Source of the DNA: Alphaproteobacteria bacterium
GTDB lineage: Bacteria > Pseudomonadota > Alphaproteobacteria > TMED109
Direction of reading: 5' to 3'
NCBI GenBank assembly: GCA_022819905.1
Contig: JAJEGJ010000001.1
Span: 59,910-123,909 of the forward strand
DNA length: 64,000 nucleotides
The position numbers and the translations under genes are program-made. Under the pieces are notes generated by a model. It was given only the letters and a program-made list of their open reading frames with translations, did no database searches and was not told where the DNA came from. Of this stretch, positions 37,506 to 45,754 are shown piece after piece (positions within the stretch are counted from its first letter, which is position 1; the number at the start of each line of letters is the position of its first letter).

Positions 37506-37515
37506 GCACGCTTCG

Positions 37516-38190
37516 TCACCAGGGCAACGAATCACCCTTCCAGTCGAGGTAGGTACCGTTCTGCGCGGGGTCGGCGTCGGCGATCACCTGTGCAATGCCG
37601 CGGGCTGACGTTTCCGTGTCGATGTTCGCGGACGGACCGCCCATGTCGGTGCGCACCCAGCCGGGATGCACGGCCAGCACCGTCACGTCCTTCGGGCCCA
37701 GTTCCGCCGCCAGCGTCCGGGAGATGCTGTTGAGGGCTGCCTTGCTGGCCCGGTAGATCGCCATGCCGCCCGACGTGTTGGCCGCGTTCGACCCCATGAT
37801 CGACGTCACGTTTACGACCAGGGCACCGGGCGGGAGCCGGTCCGCGAGGAGGCGCGTCAGCAGGAGCGGGGCGACTGCATTCACCCGGAACACGTCATCG
37901 GCCATCTGGAAGTCCGCTTCGGACAGGTTGTCCCGAAGCTTGCCGCCCGCGATCCCCGCGTTGTTGACGAGAATATCGATCGTGCCGTCGAGAGCGGTCG
38001 CAAACGAATGCATGGCGACCGGGCTGGCGACGTCGAGCCCCCGCACCGTGACGCCGTCGACATCGGCGAGCCCGGTGACTTCCACCGGTTTCCGGCAAAG
38101 GGCGAGGACGTCGTGCCCGCGCCCGGCAAGCTCGATGGCGAGGGCGTGCCCGATGCCGCGGCTTGCGCCGGTGATCACTGTGCGGGGCAT
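37516..38190 (-). CDS. Short-chain dehydrogenase/reductase
   Basis: A 224-residue SDR with a complete site: TGASRGIG at residues 7-14, NNAG at about 80-83, the serine in TSIMGS and YRASK as the catalytic tyrosine and lysine. The protein resembles short C-factor/CsgA-like SDRs with VHPGWVRTDMGG. The ATG at 38190 is the first one that gives the nucleotide site at the N-terminus; the frame upstream is non-conserved. It converges on ureG (10 bp). The substrate is unknown. Confidence 0.88.
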   Translation of the reverse strand: MPRTVITGASRGIGHALAIELAGRGHDVLALCRKPVEVTGLADVDGVTVRGLDVASPVAMHSFATALDGTIDILVNNAGIAGGKLRDNLSEADFQMADDVFRVNAVAPLLLTRLLADRLPPGALVVNVTSIMGSNAANTSGGMAIYRASKAALNSISRTLAAELGPKDVTVLAVHPGWVRTDMGGPSANIDTETSARGIAQVIADADPAQNGTYLDWKGDSLPW

Positions 38191-38307
38191 GCGTGAATCT
38201 CCTGAAAGGGACCGTCGCGTCGTTGCGGGCGTTCGCCGCCCGGCCGGGTTCCTGCCTGCGGCGCCGGATGCGTTGCGGAGCGGCCCCACAAAGAATAGCG
38301 TTGACCC

Positions 38308-38913
38308 ATGTCGCCGACACCGCCAGAGAAACCGGACCAGTCTCACCTTGCCGGCCAGCTGTTGGTGGCCATGCCATCGCTGACGGATATGTTTTTCGAG
38401 CGGGCGGTCGTGTATCTCTGTTCGCATGCGGCCGAAGGCGCCGTCGGATTGGTCGTCAACCGCCCGGCCGATTCGCCGCGCTTCGACAAGATCTTGAACG
38501 ATTTGAACATTGAAGGTACCGACGCGGCTGAGAAGGTGCCGATTCACATGGGCGGCCCGGTCGAGCTGAACCGCGGGTACGTCCTGCACACTGATGATCT
38601 GAAGTACGAGAATTCGCAGCGTGTGGGGAATTCCATTCTGCTGACGTCAAGCGTGGACGTGCTCCGGGAAATCGCCAGCGGCGGCGGACCCCGGCGGGCG
38701 CTGGTGCTGTTTGGTTATGCGGGTTGGGGGCCAGGTCAGCTGGATCACGAGATCATGCAGAACTCCTGGCTCAACGTGGCGGCTGACGAGGACTTGGTGT
38801 TTTCGGCGGATCATTCGGCAAAGTGGGAACGAGCGATCGGCGGCATCGGGGATACCGCGTCGGGTCAGCCGGTCGACCCGTATCGAATTTCGCCGACGGC
38901 CGGGAACGCCTGA
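38308..38913 (+). CDS. YqgE/AlgH family protein
   Basis: The 201-residue protein has the whole DUF179 domain. GQLLVAMPSLTDMFFERAVVY is the N-terminal block, then GAVGLVVNRPAD, VPIHMGGPVELNRGYVLH and FGYAGWGPGQLDHEI with NSWL. The family has no established enzyme activity; AlgH is linked to alginate regulation in Pseudomonas. It is transcribed divergently from the SDR with 117 bp between them. Confidence 0.92.
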   Translation: MSPTPPEKPDQSHLAGQLLVAMPSLTDMFFERAVVYLCSHAAEGAVGLVVNRPADSPRFDKILNDLNIEGTDAAEKVPIHMGGPVELNRGYVLHTDDLKYENSQRVGNSILLTSSVDVLREIASGGGPRRALVLFGYAGWGPGQLDHEIMQNSWLNVAADEDLVFSADHSAKWERAIGGIGDTASGQPVDPYRISPTAGNA

Positions 38914-39161
38914 GCGCGTCGCCTGCTGCGGCAGGTGAGCAGGTGGTTCCGTCGCCGCAACCATGCCGGCATCCGGATTCTTGTCATCGCCGGGCTTCCG
39001 GTTGCCCCGCCGGCAGGCCGCCAATGACAGCCACGGCGCATGCATCGTCAGCCTGACAGCGCCCCGTGAGCAGCCCAAGCCCGAGAAGTGACGGCTGTAA
39101 CCAGCGGAATCTCCGTTCGGTATCGGAGTTCTGGAATATAAGATAAGTTAACTTTCCTTAA

Positions 39162-39190
39162 TTGACACCCATGGCCGGCAAGCCTAACCT
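39162..39190 (+). promoter_or_regulatory. Sigma-70-type promoter giving a possibly leaderless mRNA
   Basis: TTGACA at 39162-39167 and TAACCT at 39185-39190 are separated by 17 bp. The ATG of the ATPase gene at 39197 falls where transcription should start, so the transcript may have no leader; no ribosome site precedes the ATG. Just upstream, 39145-39154 is the 10-bp palindrome AAGTTAACTT, a candidate operator in an AT-rich patch. The rest of the 38914-39196 gap shows nothing. Confidence 0.55.
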
Positions 39191-39196
39191 GACGGC

Positions 39197-40627
39197 ATGC
39201 GTGAAATCTCCTCGGAGCAGCGGCGTCACCGCATCCGGGCGGAAAACCCATGGTGGGCGGATGGCACAATCCGTGCCGACTTCAGCGAACTGAGACCACG
39301 CGCGTACTTCGACCGTTTCCTGAGCTTGGTGGAAGAGCCCGGCGTCCGTCGTGCCGTGGTGCTGATGGGGGCACGCCGGGTCGGCAAGACGGTGCTGCTG
39401 CATCACGTCATCCGGCATCTCCTCGCCGGGGACGAATACCGGCCCGACGACCTTGGTTACCTGTCGCTCGACCAGCCGCTGTACACGCGGCTCTCGATCG
39501 AGGAGGCAGCCGACGAAATCCGCCAGGCGAACGGCAACCTGGAAGGCCTCCGGGTGCTGTTTCTGGACGAGATCCAGTACCTGGCCGACTGGGAGCGCCA
39601 CCTGAAGGCGTTCGTGGACGCGCACCCGAACGTCAAGTGCGTCGTATCGGGCTCGGCAGCGGCTGCACTGCGGCTCAAGAGCATCGAATCGGGAGCCGGC
39701 CGCTTTACGGATTTCCTGCTGCCGCCGCTGACGTTCCACGAGTACCTTGATTTGCGAGGCATCCGCGGACTCGTCGAACACGATGCGGCAACGGGTCAGT
39801 ACTCGACCCGCGACATCGAGCAGCTCAATCGGCATTTTGTCGACTACGTCAACTTTGGCGGCTACCCGGAAGCCGTTACCTCGCCGACCGTGCGTTCGGA
39901 CCCCGGCCGCTACATCGGTACCGATATCGTCGAGAAGGTCCTCTTGCGCGACCTCCCGAGCCTCTATGGCATCCAGGATGTGCAGGAACTCAACGCGCTG
40001 TTCACGACCTTGGCGTACAACACGGCTCAGGAAGTGTCGCTCGATACGTTGGCGCGCCGTTCCGGGGTGACCAAGCCGACGATCAGGCGTTATCTGGAGT
40101 ACCTATCAGCGGCCTTCCTGATCAAGGTCGTCCACCGCATTGACCACAATGCCCGCCGCTTCAAACGCGCCACGCACTTCAAAGTGTATGTCACCACCCC
40201 GGCACTGCGGAGCGCGCTGTTCGGCCCGGTCACGGATGACGACGAAGAAATGGGGCCGCTCGCCGAGACGGCAGTCTTCGCCCAGTGGTTTCACTCAAAT
40301 CTCGCTCTTCACTATGCGCGGTGGAGAAACGGTGAAGTGGATATCGTCCACCTCGACAGGCAGCAGCGGCCTTCGTGGTGCGTCGAGGTCAAATGGGCTG
40401 ATCGCCACGTTCGGAGCGCGAACGACCTGAAAAGCCTGAAGGCATTCACGGCCTGGCACCCCGACGTGGTGCCGCTCGTGACTACCCGAACACTGATGGA
40501 AGGCGACGTAGAGTGGCCGGGAAGTGCGCGCCTGGATTTCGCGCCGACCAGCCTCTACTGCTACATCGTCGGGCACCGCGCCGTGAGCGATCCGTCGGAG
40601 GGCGTGCCGTGGATTGTCATCGATTGA
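39197..40627 (+). CDS. AAA-type ATPase with DUF4143 C-terminal domain
   Basis: The 476-residue protein has Walker A GARRVGKT at 58-65 and Walker B LFLDEIQYL at about 121-129, followed by VVSGSAAAAL, the AAA_14 pattern. The C-terminal half is the DUF4143 region with a restriction-endonuclease-like segment: NGEVDIVHLDR and WCVEVKWADR resemble the D-(D/E)xK core, where E-x-K is visible. A helix-turn-helix-like block, ARRSGVTKPTIRRYLEYL, lies between. Members are common singletons on mobile or genomic islands, with unknown function. It has its own promoter and less GC-rich flanks, suggesting acquisition. Confidence 0.88.
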   Translation: MREISSEQRRHRIRAENPWWADGTIRADFSELRPRAYFDRFLSLVEEPGVRRAVVLMGARRVGKTVLLHHVIRHLLAGDEYRPDDLGYLSLDQPLYTRLSIEEAADEIRQANGNLEGLRVLFLDEIQYLADWERHLKAFVDAHPNVKCVVSGSAAAALRLKSIESGAGRFTDFLLPPLTFHEYLDLRGIRGLVEHDAATGQYSTRDIEQLNRHFVDYVNFGGYPEAVTSPTVRSDPGRYIGTDIVEKVLLRDLPSLYGIQDVQELNALFTTLAYNTAQEVSLDTLARRSGVTKPTIRRYLEYLSAAFLIKVVHRIDHNARRFKRATHFKVYVTTPALRSALFGPVTDDDEEMGPLAETAVFAQWFHSNLALHYARWRNGEVDIVHLDRQQRPSWCVEVKWADRHVRSANDLKSLKAFTAWHPDVVPLVTTRTLMEGDVEWPGSARLDFAPTSLYCYIVGHRAVSDPSEGVPWIVID

Positions 40628-40908
40628 TGCGGAGATGCGGAACCAGCGTCTGCGTCCCGCGGAATTGAGAATCAATCGTATCCCGCTAAGCGGCGTGGGG
40701 TTGTCGCAGCGACTCTTGTGGCGTGCTGCCAGACCTTGGCGTTGCGGTACGTCCGGCGGGACCGCCGTATTCCCTGGTGGTGCTACCTTGGGCTCTGGCC
40801 TCCGTACCGTGGTTCAAGACCAGTTGGCCGTGGCCGTCGGGAGTAGGGTCCCCTGATACGCCGAGCTCCTGACCGAACCGGCCGCGCAGGCGGTCCCCGG
40901 CACCGCCG

Positions 40909-42117
40909 GTGAACGCGCCCGCTGCCGTGCGCCGGCCACGCCTTACGTGGCGCGGGCCCGCCCTGTTCAGTGCCGGATTCCGCCCGTTCTTCTTGTTCGG
41001 TTCGCTGTACGCAGCGCTCATGATGGGCCTGTGGTTCCTCATGTACCGGGGTTTGCTGAGCGTTCCGATAGCTTTTCCACCAATCGCCTGGCACGCCCAC
41101 GAACTCCTGTTCGGCTACGTGGCGGCGCCCATCACAGGTTTTCTGCTCACTGCCGTCTCCGGCTGGACGCGTCGCCCACCCGTGGCGGGATGGCTCCTCT
41201 TCGCTCTTTTCGGGTTGTGGGTGGCGGGACGCCTCGCAGTCAATTTTTCATTCATCCCCGGCTACCCGCTCGCAACGGGGCTCTCCATTGCTTTTCCTGT
41301 GGCCGTGGTGATTGTCGTGGGGCGGGAAATCATCGCCGGGCGGAACTGGCGAAACCTGAAGGTTGTGGGCCTCTTGGCCGCATTCACTGTCTCGCACGCG
41401 GTCTATTCCTGGGAAGTCTGGTGCGGCAGTGATCCGGCAATCGGCACTCGCATGGCCATCGCGTCGGTGCTCCTGCTGCTGACCCTGGTCGCGGGCCGGA
41501 TCGTCCCGAGCTTTACGGCAAACTGGCTGGAGGCGCGCGGCGAGACGGTAATGCCGGCCGCGTACGCACGGTACGATTCCGTCGTGGTCGGGATCGGCGC
41601 GCTGGGGCTCGTGCTGTGGGTTGTAGACGGCTGGATCGTCCCGGCCGGCATTGTCGGAACGATCCTGTTGGGGTCGGCCGGCCTGCACCTGGTCCGGCAA
41701 TTGCGGTGGCGACCGCACCGGACCCTGGCCGACCCGTTGGTCGCGGTGCTGCACGGGGCGTATCTGTTCGTGTCCGTCGGGTTCGCGCTGGCCGGTCTCG
41801 CCCTGATCGGGGGGCTGGAGGACGTCCATCACGCCGCGGTCCACGCCTGGACGGTCGGCGCCTTCGGCACCATGACCCTGGCGGTGATGACGCGGGCAAG
41901 CCTCGGGCACACCGGACGGCCCCTCCGAGCCTCGCCGGCCACGGTGATCATCTTCCTGTCGGTCCTGCTGGCGGCCGCGACACGGATCGCCGCCCCCCTG
42001 TTTCCCGCGTGGAGTCCGTTGCTGTCATCGGTGGCGGTTGTCGCATGGATTGCTGCCTTTCTGGGCTACGCCGTCGCGTACGGGCCGATGCTCCTGGCGC
42101 CGCGCCGGGCGGCGTAG
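40909..42117 (+). CDS. NnrS family membrane protein
   Basis: A 402-residue protein with about 12 hydrophobic helices. FSAGFRPFFLFGSLYAALMM near the start, WHAHELLFGYVAAPITGFLLT and HAWTVGAFGTMTLAVMTRASLGHTGR are the diagnostic NnrS blocks, with histidines thought to bind heme or copper. NnrS protects against nitric-oxide stress or aids nitrosative metal damage in other proteobacteria. It starts at a GTG. No nitrite or nitric oxide reductase is in the window and it appears monocistronic. The 281 bp before it show no clear regulatory box. Confidence 0.9.
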   Translation: MNAPAAVRRPRLTWRGPALFSAGFRPFFLFGSLYAALMMGLWFLMYRGLLSVPIAFPPIAWHAHELLFGYVAAPITGFLLTAVSGWTRRPPVAGWLLFALFGLWVAGRLAVNFSFIPGYPLATGLSIAFPVAVVIVVGREIIAGRNWRNLKVVGLLAAFTVSHAVYSWEVWCGSDPAIGTRMAIASVLLLLTLVAGRIVPSFTANWLEARGETVMPAAYARYDSVVVGIGALGLVLWVVDGWIVPAGIVGTILLGSAGLHLVRQLRWRPHRTLADPLVAVLHGAYLFVSVGFALAGLALIGGLEDVHHAAVHAWTVGAFGTMTLAVMTRASLGHTGRPLRASPATVIIFLSVLLAAATRIAAPLFPAWSPLLSSVAVVAWIAAFLGYAVAYGPMLLAPRRAA

Positions 42118-42289
42118 CAACTTGCCGGGTCCTCCCTCAGACGGAACCGCTGACCGTCCGCCGGGGCGCGCCGGGCGTCGGGGCGAGCGGTATCGGGCCG
42201 ATCGCGTTCGTGCGACCGGCCGGCTCCTGCTCCCCCTGTAGACTGGCCGTCCCTGCTGTTTCGGCCACATCATTGGGGAAATCAGGCTC

Positions 42290-43330
42290 ATGCAAGCGAA
42301 GAACGCCGACTGGCTCGACCTGGTCCAGGAACAGGCACTGGAGCCTGAACTTCCGATCTGTGATCCCCATCATCACTTCTGGGACCGTCGCGATGTGATG
42401 GTCCAGCCCCGCTATCTGCTGGATGAGATCCTGACTGACCTTGGCGGTGGCCACCGGGTGGTCAGCACGGTCTACGTCGAGTGCGGGGCGATGTATCGGC
42501 GCGAAGGGACACCACCCACGCGGGTCGCAGGGGAGACGGAGTTCGTGAACGGCCTTGCGGCCATGGCGGCCTCCGGGCTCTACGGCGAAACTCAGATTGC
42601 CGCCGCCATCGTCGGGACAGCCCCTCTCGACGAGGGCGACGGGGCAGCGGCCACGTTGGATGCGCAGATTGCGGCCAGCCCGGCGCGCTTCCGCGGCATC
42701 CGCCACGTGGTCGCTTGGGACGAGAGTCCCGAAACTCCGGTCGCCCGTGCGGCGCCCCCGCCCGGCCTGATGGCGAGCGACGCCTTTCGCGCCGGCTTCC
42801 GGCACCTGGCGCCCCGGGGACTGACCTTCGATCTGTGGTGCTACCACCCGCAGCTGTCCGAAGCCGTCGACCTGGTCCGTGCGTTCCCCGATCAGACGGT
42901 CATTCTCGATCACTTTGGCGGGCCGCTCGGCGTGGGGCCGTACGCGGACCGTGCCGACGAGGTATTCGACGACTGGCGGGAGCGAATGGTGGAGCTGGCC
43001 CAATGCCCGAACGTCGTGGCGAAGCTTGGGGGGATCAACATGGAGGTGAACGGCTTCGGCTGGCACAGCCGCAGCCGTCCGCCATACAGCTGGGAGTTGA
43101 TGGAGGCGACCCGGCGGTACTACGAGACGATGATCGAGCTGTTCGGTGTCGACCGCTGCATGTTTGAATCGAACTTCCCGGTCGACAAGGTCAGCTGCAG
43201 CTACACGGTGCTGTGGAATTCCTTCAAGCGCTTGGTGGCACACTACTCGGAGGACGAGAAGCGGGCGCTGTTCCACGACACGGCGACCAGGATCTATCGG
43301 ATCCAGCCTTCCGGCACCCCGTCGGATTGA
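42290..43330 (+). CDS. Amidohydrolase family protein (amidohydro_2, TIM-barrel hydrolase)
   Basis: The 346-residue protein has the metal motif DPHHHFWD at about residues 24-31, the barrel strand DHFGGPLGVGPYADR and C-terminal MFESNFPVDKVSCSY with the last metal aspartate region. This is the amidohydrolase_2 group that includes lactonases and decarboxylases of aromatic or sugar acid breakdown. It is on the plus strand, 172 bp after the NnrS gene and convergent with the sterol methyltransferase. The substrate is not evident. Confidence 0.9.
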   Translation: MQAKNADWLDLVQEQALEPELPICDPHHHFWDRRDVMVQPRYLLDEILTDLGGGHRVVSTVYVECGAMYRREGTPPTRVAGETEFVNGLAAMAASGLYGETQIAAAIVGTAPLDEGDGAAATLDAQIAASPARFRGIRHVVAWDESPETPVARAAPPPGLMASDAFRAGFRHLAPRGLTFDLWCYHPQLSEAVDLVRAFPDQTVILDHFGGPLGVGPYADRADEVFDDWRERMVELAQCPNVVAKLGGINMEVNGFGWHSRSRPPYSWELMEATRRYYETMIELFGVDRCMFESNFPVDKVSCSYTVLWNSFKRLVAHYSEDEKRALFHDTATRIYRIQPSGTPSD

Positions 43331-43489
43331 CGACCACCGGCTCCCCAACCGGACGCCGGCAATGCGGCAGGGAAATCCGCATGCACGCTGGAGAGGTCGC
43401 GGGTGCGCTCAGTGGCGCAGGGGCGGGCTTGAACCGGCGGCTCGGTGACTCGACCTCGCTACAGCGCAGGCTTCAAGCGCGCCTAGGCG

Positions 43490-44491
43490 TCAACGCGGCT
43501 TGCGCGCCTTGTGGAAATACATGGGCGTAAAGATCCCCAGCCGTCCTGCGGCCACGAGACTGTCAGCCGCCACGTTGAGAAGTCTCTGTATCTCGAACGA
43601 GCCTTGGGGTACTGCCCGCGCGCCTTCCAGCACGCGCAAGGCCGCCGAGGTGATCTTGCGGCCCAGACGGGTCCTCGGCAGACCCCGCAGTGTCAGGCCG
43701 CTTCCCTCCAACGGTCGATACCACGGTGTGTGCGCGTCGGCGTCCGGGGCGCGGTCGCGCGCTTCGATCAGCTCGAAACCCGCGGCCTGCAGACCATCGG
43801 TGACGACCGTGTACGAAGCAATTTCCGGAAGCGCATTGCTGTATTCGATCCGTTCCTTCAGTTCCCGGTGCTCCGGGTTGTCCCTGTCGTACAGCGGCGT
43901 CACGCACCAGTCGTAGCCGGCGAAAACCGCCCCCGGGCGCAACACGCGGAATACCTCGGCATAGGCTGCCGCCTTGTCCGGCGCGTGGGGAATGGCCTCG
44001 ATATGGTAGGCCGCGTCGAAGGTCCCGGCTGCTGCAGGAATGGCCATGAAGTCGCCGTGCAGGGCGCTGCACAGGTGAGCCAGCCCGGCCTCCCGGTTGT
44101 ATCGGTCGCACTTCTCGATCTGGTATGCGCTGAGGTTGAGGCCCGTGATCGATGACCCGAATTGCCTGGCAAGGGAGCGTTGCGGGCCACCGACACCGCA
44201 GCCGACATCCAGCACCTTCATGCCGGGCTTCAGGCCGATGGCTTCGCCCAGAAAATGCTGATGGTCAGCGAGGGAATCATCGAAGGACGCACCGTTCTTC
44301 ATAGGCGCGAAGTGAAAAGACTGGCCCCAGCCGTACTCGTAGAAGTCGGTAATGAGATCGTAAAAGGCCTTTACCATCAGGGCGTAGTCCGCCTTGCCCT
44401 GCTCCTGGCTGCGACGGTACTTGGACAGCGTCTCGGCCGTGTCGTCCGGACGAATAGCCTGGGAAATAGGACTGTGAAAGTCAGCCGCCAT
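43490..44491 (-). CDS. ERG6-like sterol C-24 methyltransferase
   Basis: The 333-residue SAM-dependent methyltransferase matches eukaryotic ERG6/SMT along nearly its full length as I recall that sequence. TDFYEYGWGQSFHF at 48-61 is the sterol-binding region I. LDVGCGVGGP at 94-103 is SAM motif I. IEAIPHAP at 164-171 is region II with the conserved glutamate and HAP. Further matches are YDRDNPEHR at 201-209, PWYRPLEG at 257-263 and C-terminal FTPM at 321-324. The family moves a methyl group from SAM to C-24 of the sterol side chain. Bacterial members are rare, mostly from uncultured or symbiotic bacteria. It overlaps the Rieske oxygenase gene by 11 bp, so the two form one unit. Gamma-tocopherol-type methyltransferases are relatives but lack these sterol blocks. 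Confidence 0.82.
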   Translation of the reverse strand: MAADFHSPISQAIRPDDTAETLSKYRRSQEQGKADYALMVKAFYDLITDFYEYGWGQSFHFAPMKNGASFDDSLADHQHFLGEAIGLKPGMKVLDVGCGVGGPQRSLARQFGSSITGLNLSAYQIEKCDRYNREAGLAHLCSALHGDFMAIPAAAGTFDAAYHIEAIPHAPDKAAAYAEVFRVLRPGAVFAGYDWCVTPLYDRDNPEHRELKERIEYSNALPEIASYTVVTDGLQAAGFELIEARDRAPDADAHTPWYRPLEGSGLTLRGLPRTRLGRKITSAALRVLEGARAVPQGSFEIQRLLNVAADSLVAAGRLGIFTPMYFHKARKPR

Positions 44492-45533
44492 CGTTGCTTA
44501 CCGACAGGTTAGCGACGGGACCGTCAGGGTAGAACTGCCGGTACCACTGATGCATCTTGCGCCTGGGGTCTGCCTCTTCGGTTCCCGGAGGACATGGCCG
44601 ATAGATCTTGCTCTTCCAAATCGCCGCGTCCCGTCGCCATTGCGAGATCCAGTTCCCGATCACGTAGGACACCAGGATGCGTGGCACTCGACGGGCAGCG
44701 AACCAGCGGAAGCTCACCCGTTGCTTCAGCGGTTCCACGGGCGTGTGCGACTGGAACATGATGATTTCGCCAATTCTCGGAATCTGGAATTTAAATCTTA
44801 CGATGCTGCCTGGACCAAGGAACGTGATCAACGCCCGGGACCTCGTTCGTTCGTATACCCGGCCCCCGATTTCCAGCGTGGCCTCGTCTCCGAAATAGGA
44901 AACGTGTCCAAGCTCGTCGTCCAGCGACCATGACGGGCGGTGTCGGATTCGTATCCAGGGCAGCTTTATGCCGGTCCACGGGATGCGCATGACACGGTGG
45001 ATGTTTGAGAAGTGCTGAAAGTCGACGCTGTTTTCGGCAAATTCGATGATGTGCATGTCGACTTCGCCGGCGTCGTACTGACCGCGATAGACCAGTTGCC
45101 GGCTGTCGATGTTCGGTTGACACGGGAGCCGGTAGGGTGCCTCGGCGACGCGGCCGGATGACCGGTACATCATGATCATGCCGTAGTAGTCGATGGCCTC
45201 CCAGCACCGGTGAACGAGAGGTTGGTCTTCGGCGTCGGGATGGCTTCGGGCCCGTCCGTCGGCGTCCAGCTGCCAGCCGTGAAACGGGCATTGCAGACGG
45301 TCCCCCTTGACCTCGCCGTAGGCCAGGTTGGTGCCCTGATGCGGGCAGAAAGCGTCAACCGCCCCGATCCGGCCGTCCGTCTTGCTGCGAAACAGGGCGA
45401 TCTGTTCTCCCAGGCACTGAACGTGCCGCACGTCGCCGGGCCTGATCTCCTCCGACGCCGCTATCCGGTACCAGCCGTCCGGGTAGGGCGGCGGGTAGGT
45501 GAGCTCCCTGTCGCGCGTCGGGCTGACGGTCAT
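44481..45533 (-). CDS. Rieske non-heme iron oxygenase of the steroid-type group (DAF-36/Neverland, KshA, SdmA relatives)
   Basis: The 350-residue protein has an N-terminal Rieske domain with CPH at 63-65 and CPFHGW at 82-87. The catalytic domain has the mononuclear iron site: D171, H174 and H179 in ENSVDFQHFSNIH (from 167), and a likely third ligand D302 before IWKSK. The YPDGWYRI start, DAFCPHQGTNL and D-x3-IW-x3 pattern fit the cholesterol 7-desaturase/3-ketosteroid 9-hydroxylase/sterol C-4 demethylase group. Which reaction it performs is not determined. No membrane helix is clear at the N-terminus, unlike Neverland. A dedicated reductase is not adjacent. It is upstream of and overlaps the ERG6-like gene. 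Confidence 0.8.
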   Translation of the reverse strand: MTVSPTRDRELTYPPPYPDGWYRIAASEEIRPGDVRHVQCLGEQIALFRSKTDGRIGAVDAFCPHQGTNLAYGEVKGDRLQCPFHGWQLDADGRARSHPDAEDQPLVHRCWEAIDYYGMIMMYRSSGRVAEAPYRLPCQPNIDSRQLVYRGQYDAGEVDMHIIEFAENSVDFQHFSNIHRVMRIPWTGIKLPWIRIRHRPSWSLDDELGHVSYFGDEATLEIGGRVYERTRSRALITFLGPGSIVRFKFQIPRIGEIIMFQSHTPVEPLKQRVSFRWFAARRVPRILVSYVIGNWISQWRRDAAIWKSKIYRPCPPGTEEADPRRKMHQWYRQFYPDGPVANLSVSNDGG

Positions 45534-45754
45534 GAAACACCGGCCTTTTCCGGCACCGCGTGTGGCGGCGCGGACTATTCAAAGCGATCGGCGGGCTGTC
45601 AAATGACCTTGAAGACTACTGGCGCCGGGTCCCGGGCGCCGTCAGGGTGACCTCGTCGGCCGCCGCGCGACCGGCATCGTCGCCGCGCAGGGGGCCAGCG
45701 CGACCGCCTCCACGGCCTCCGAATCCGGATGCACGGAGCCTCCCCGGTCTCCGG

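Noticed and set aside
40664..40676. ATTGA-GAA-TCAAT palindrome before the NnrS gene as an FNR/NnrR box
   Set aside because: The arms match but the spacer is 3 instead of the 4-6 bases that give the 14-bp FNR consensus, so it does not fit.
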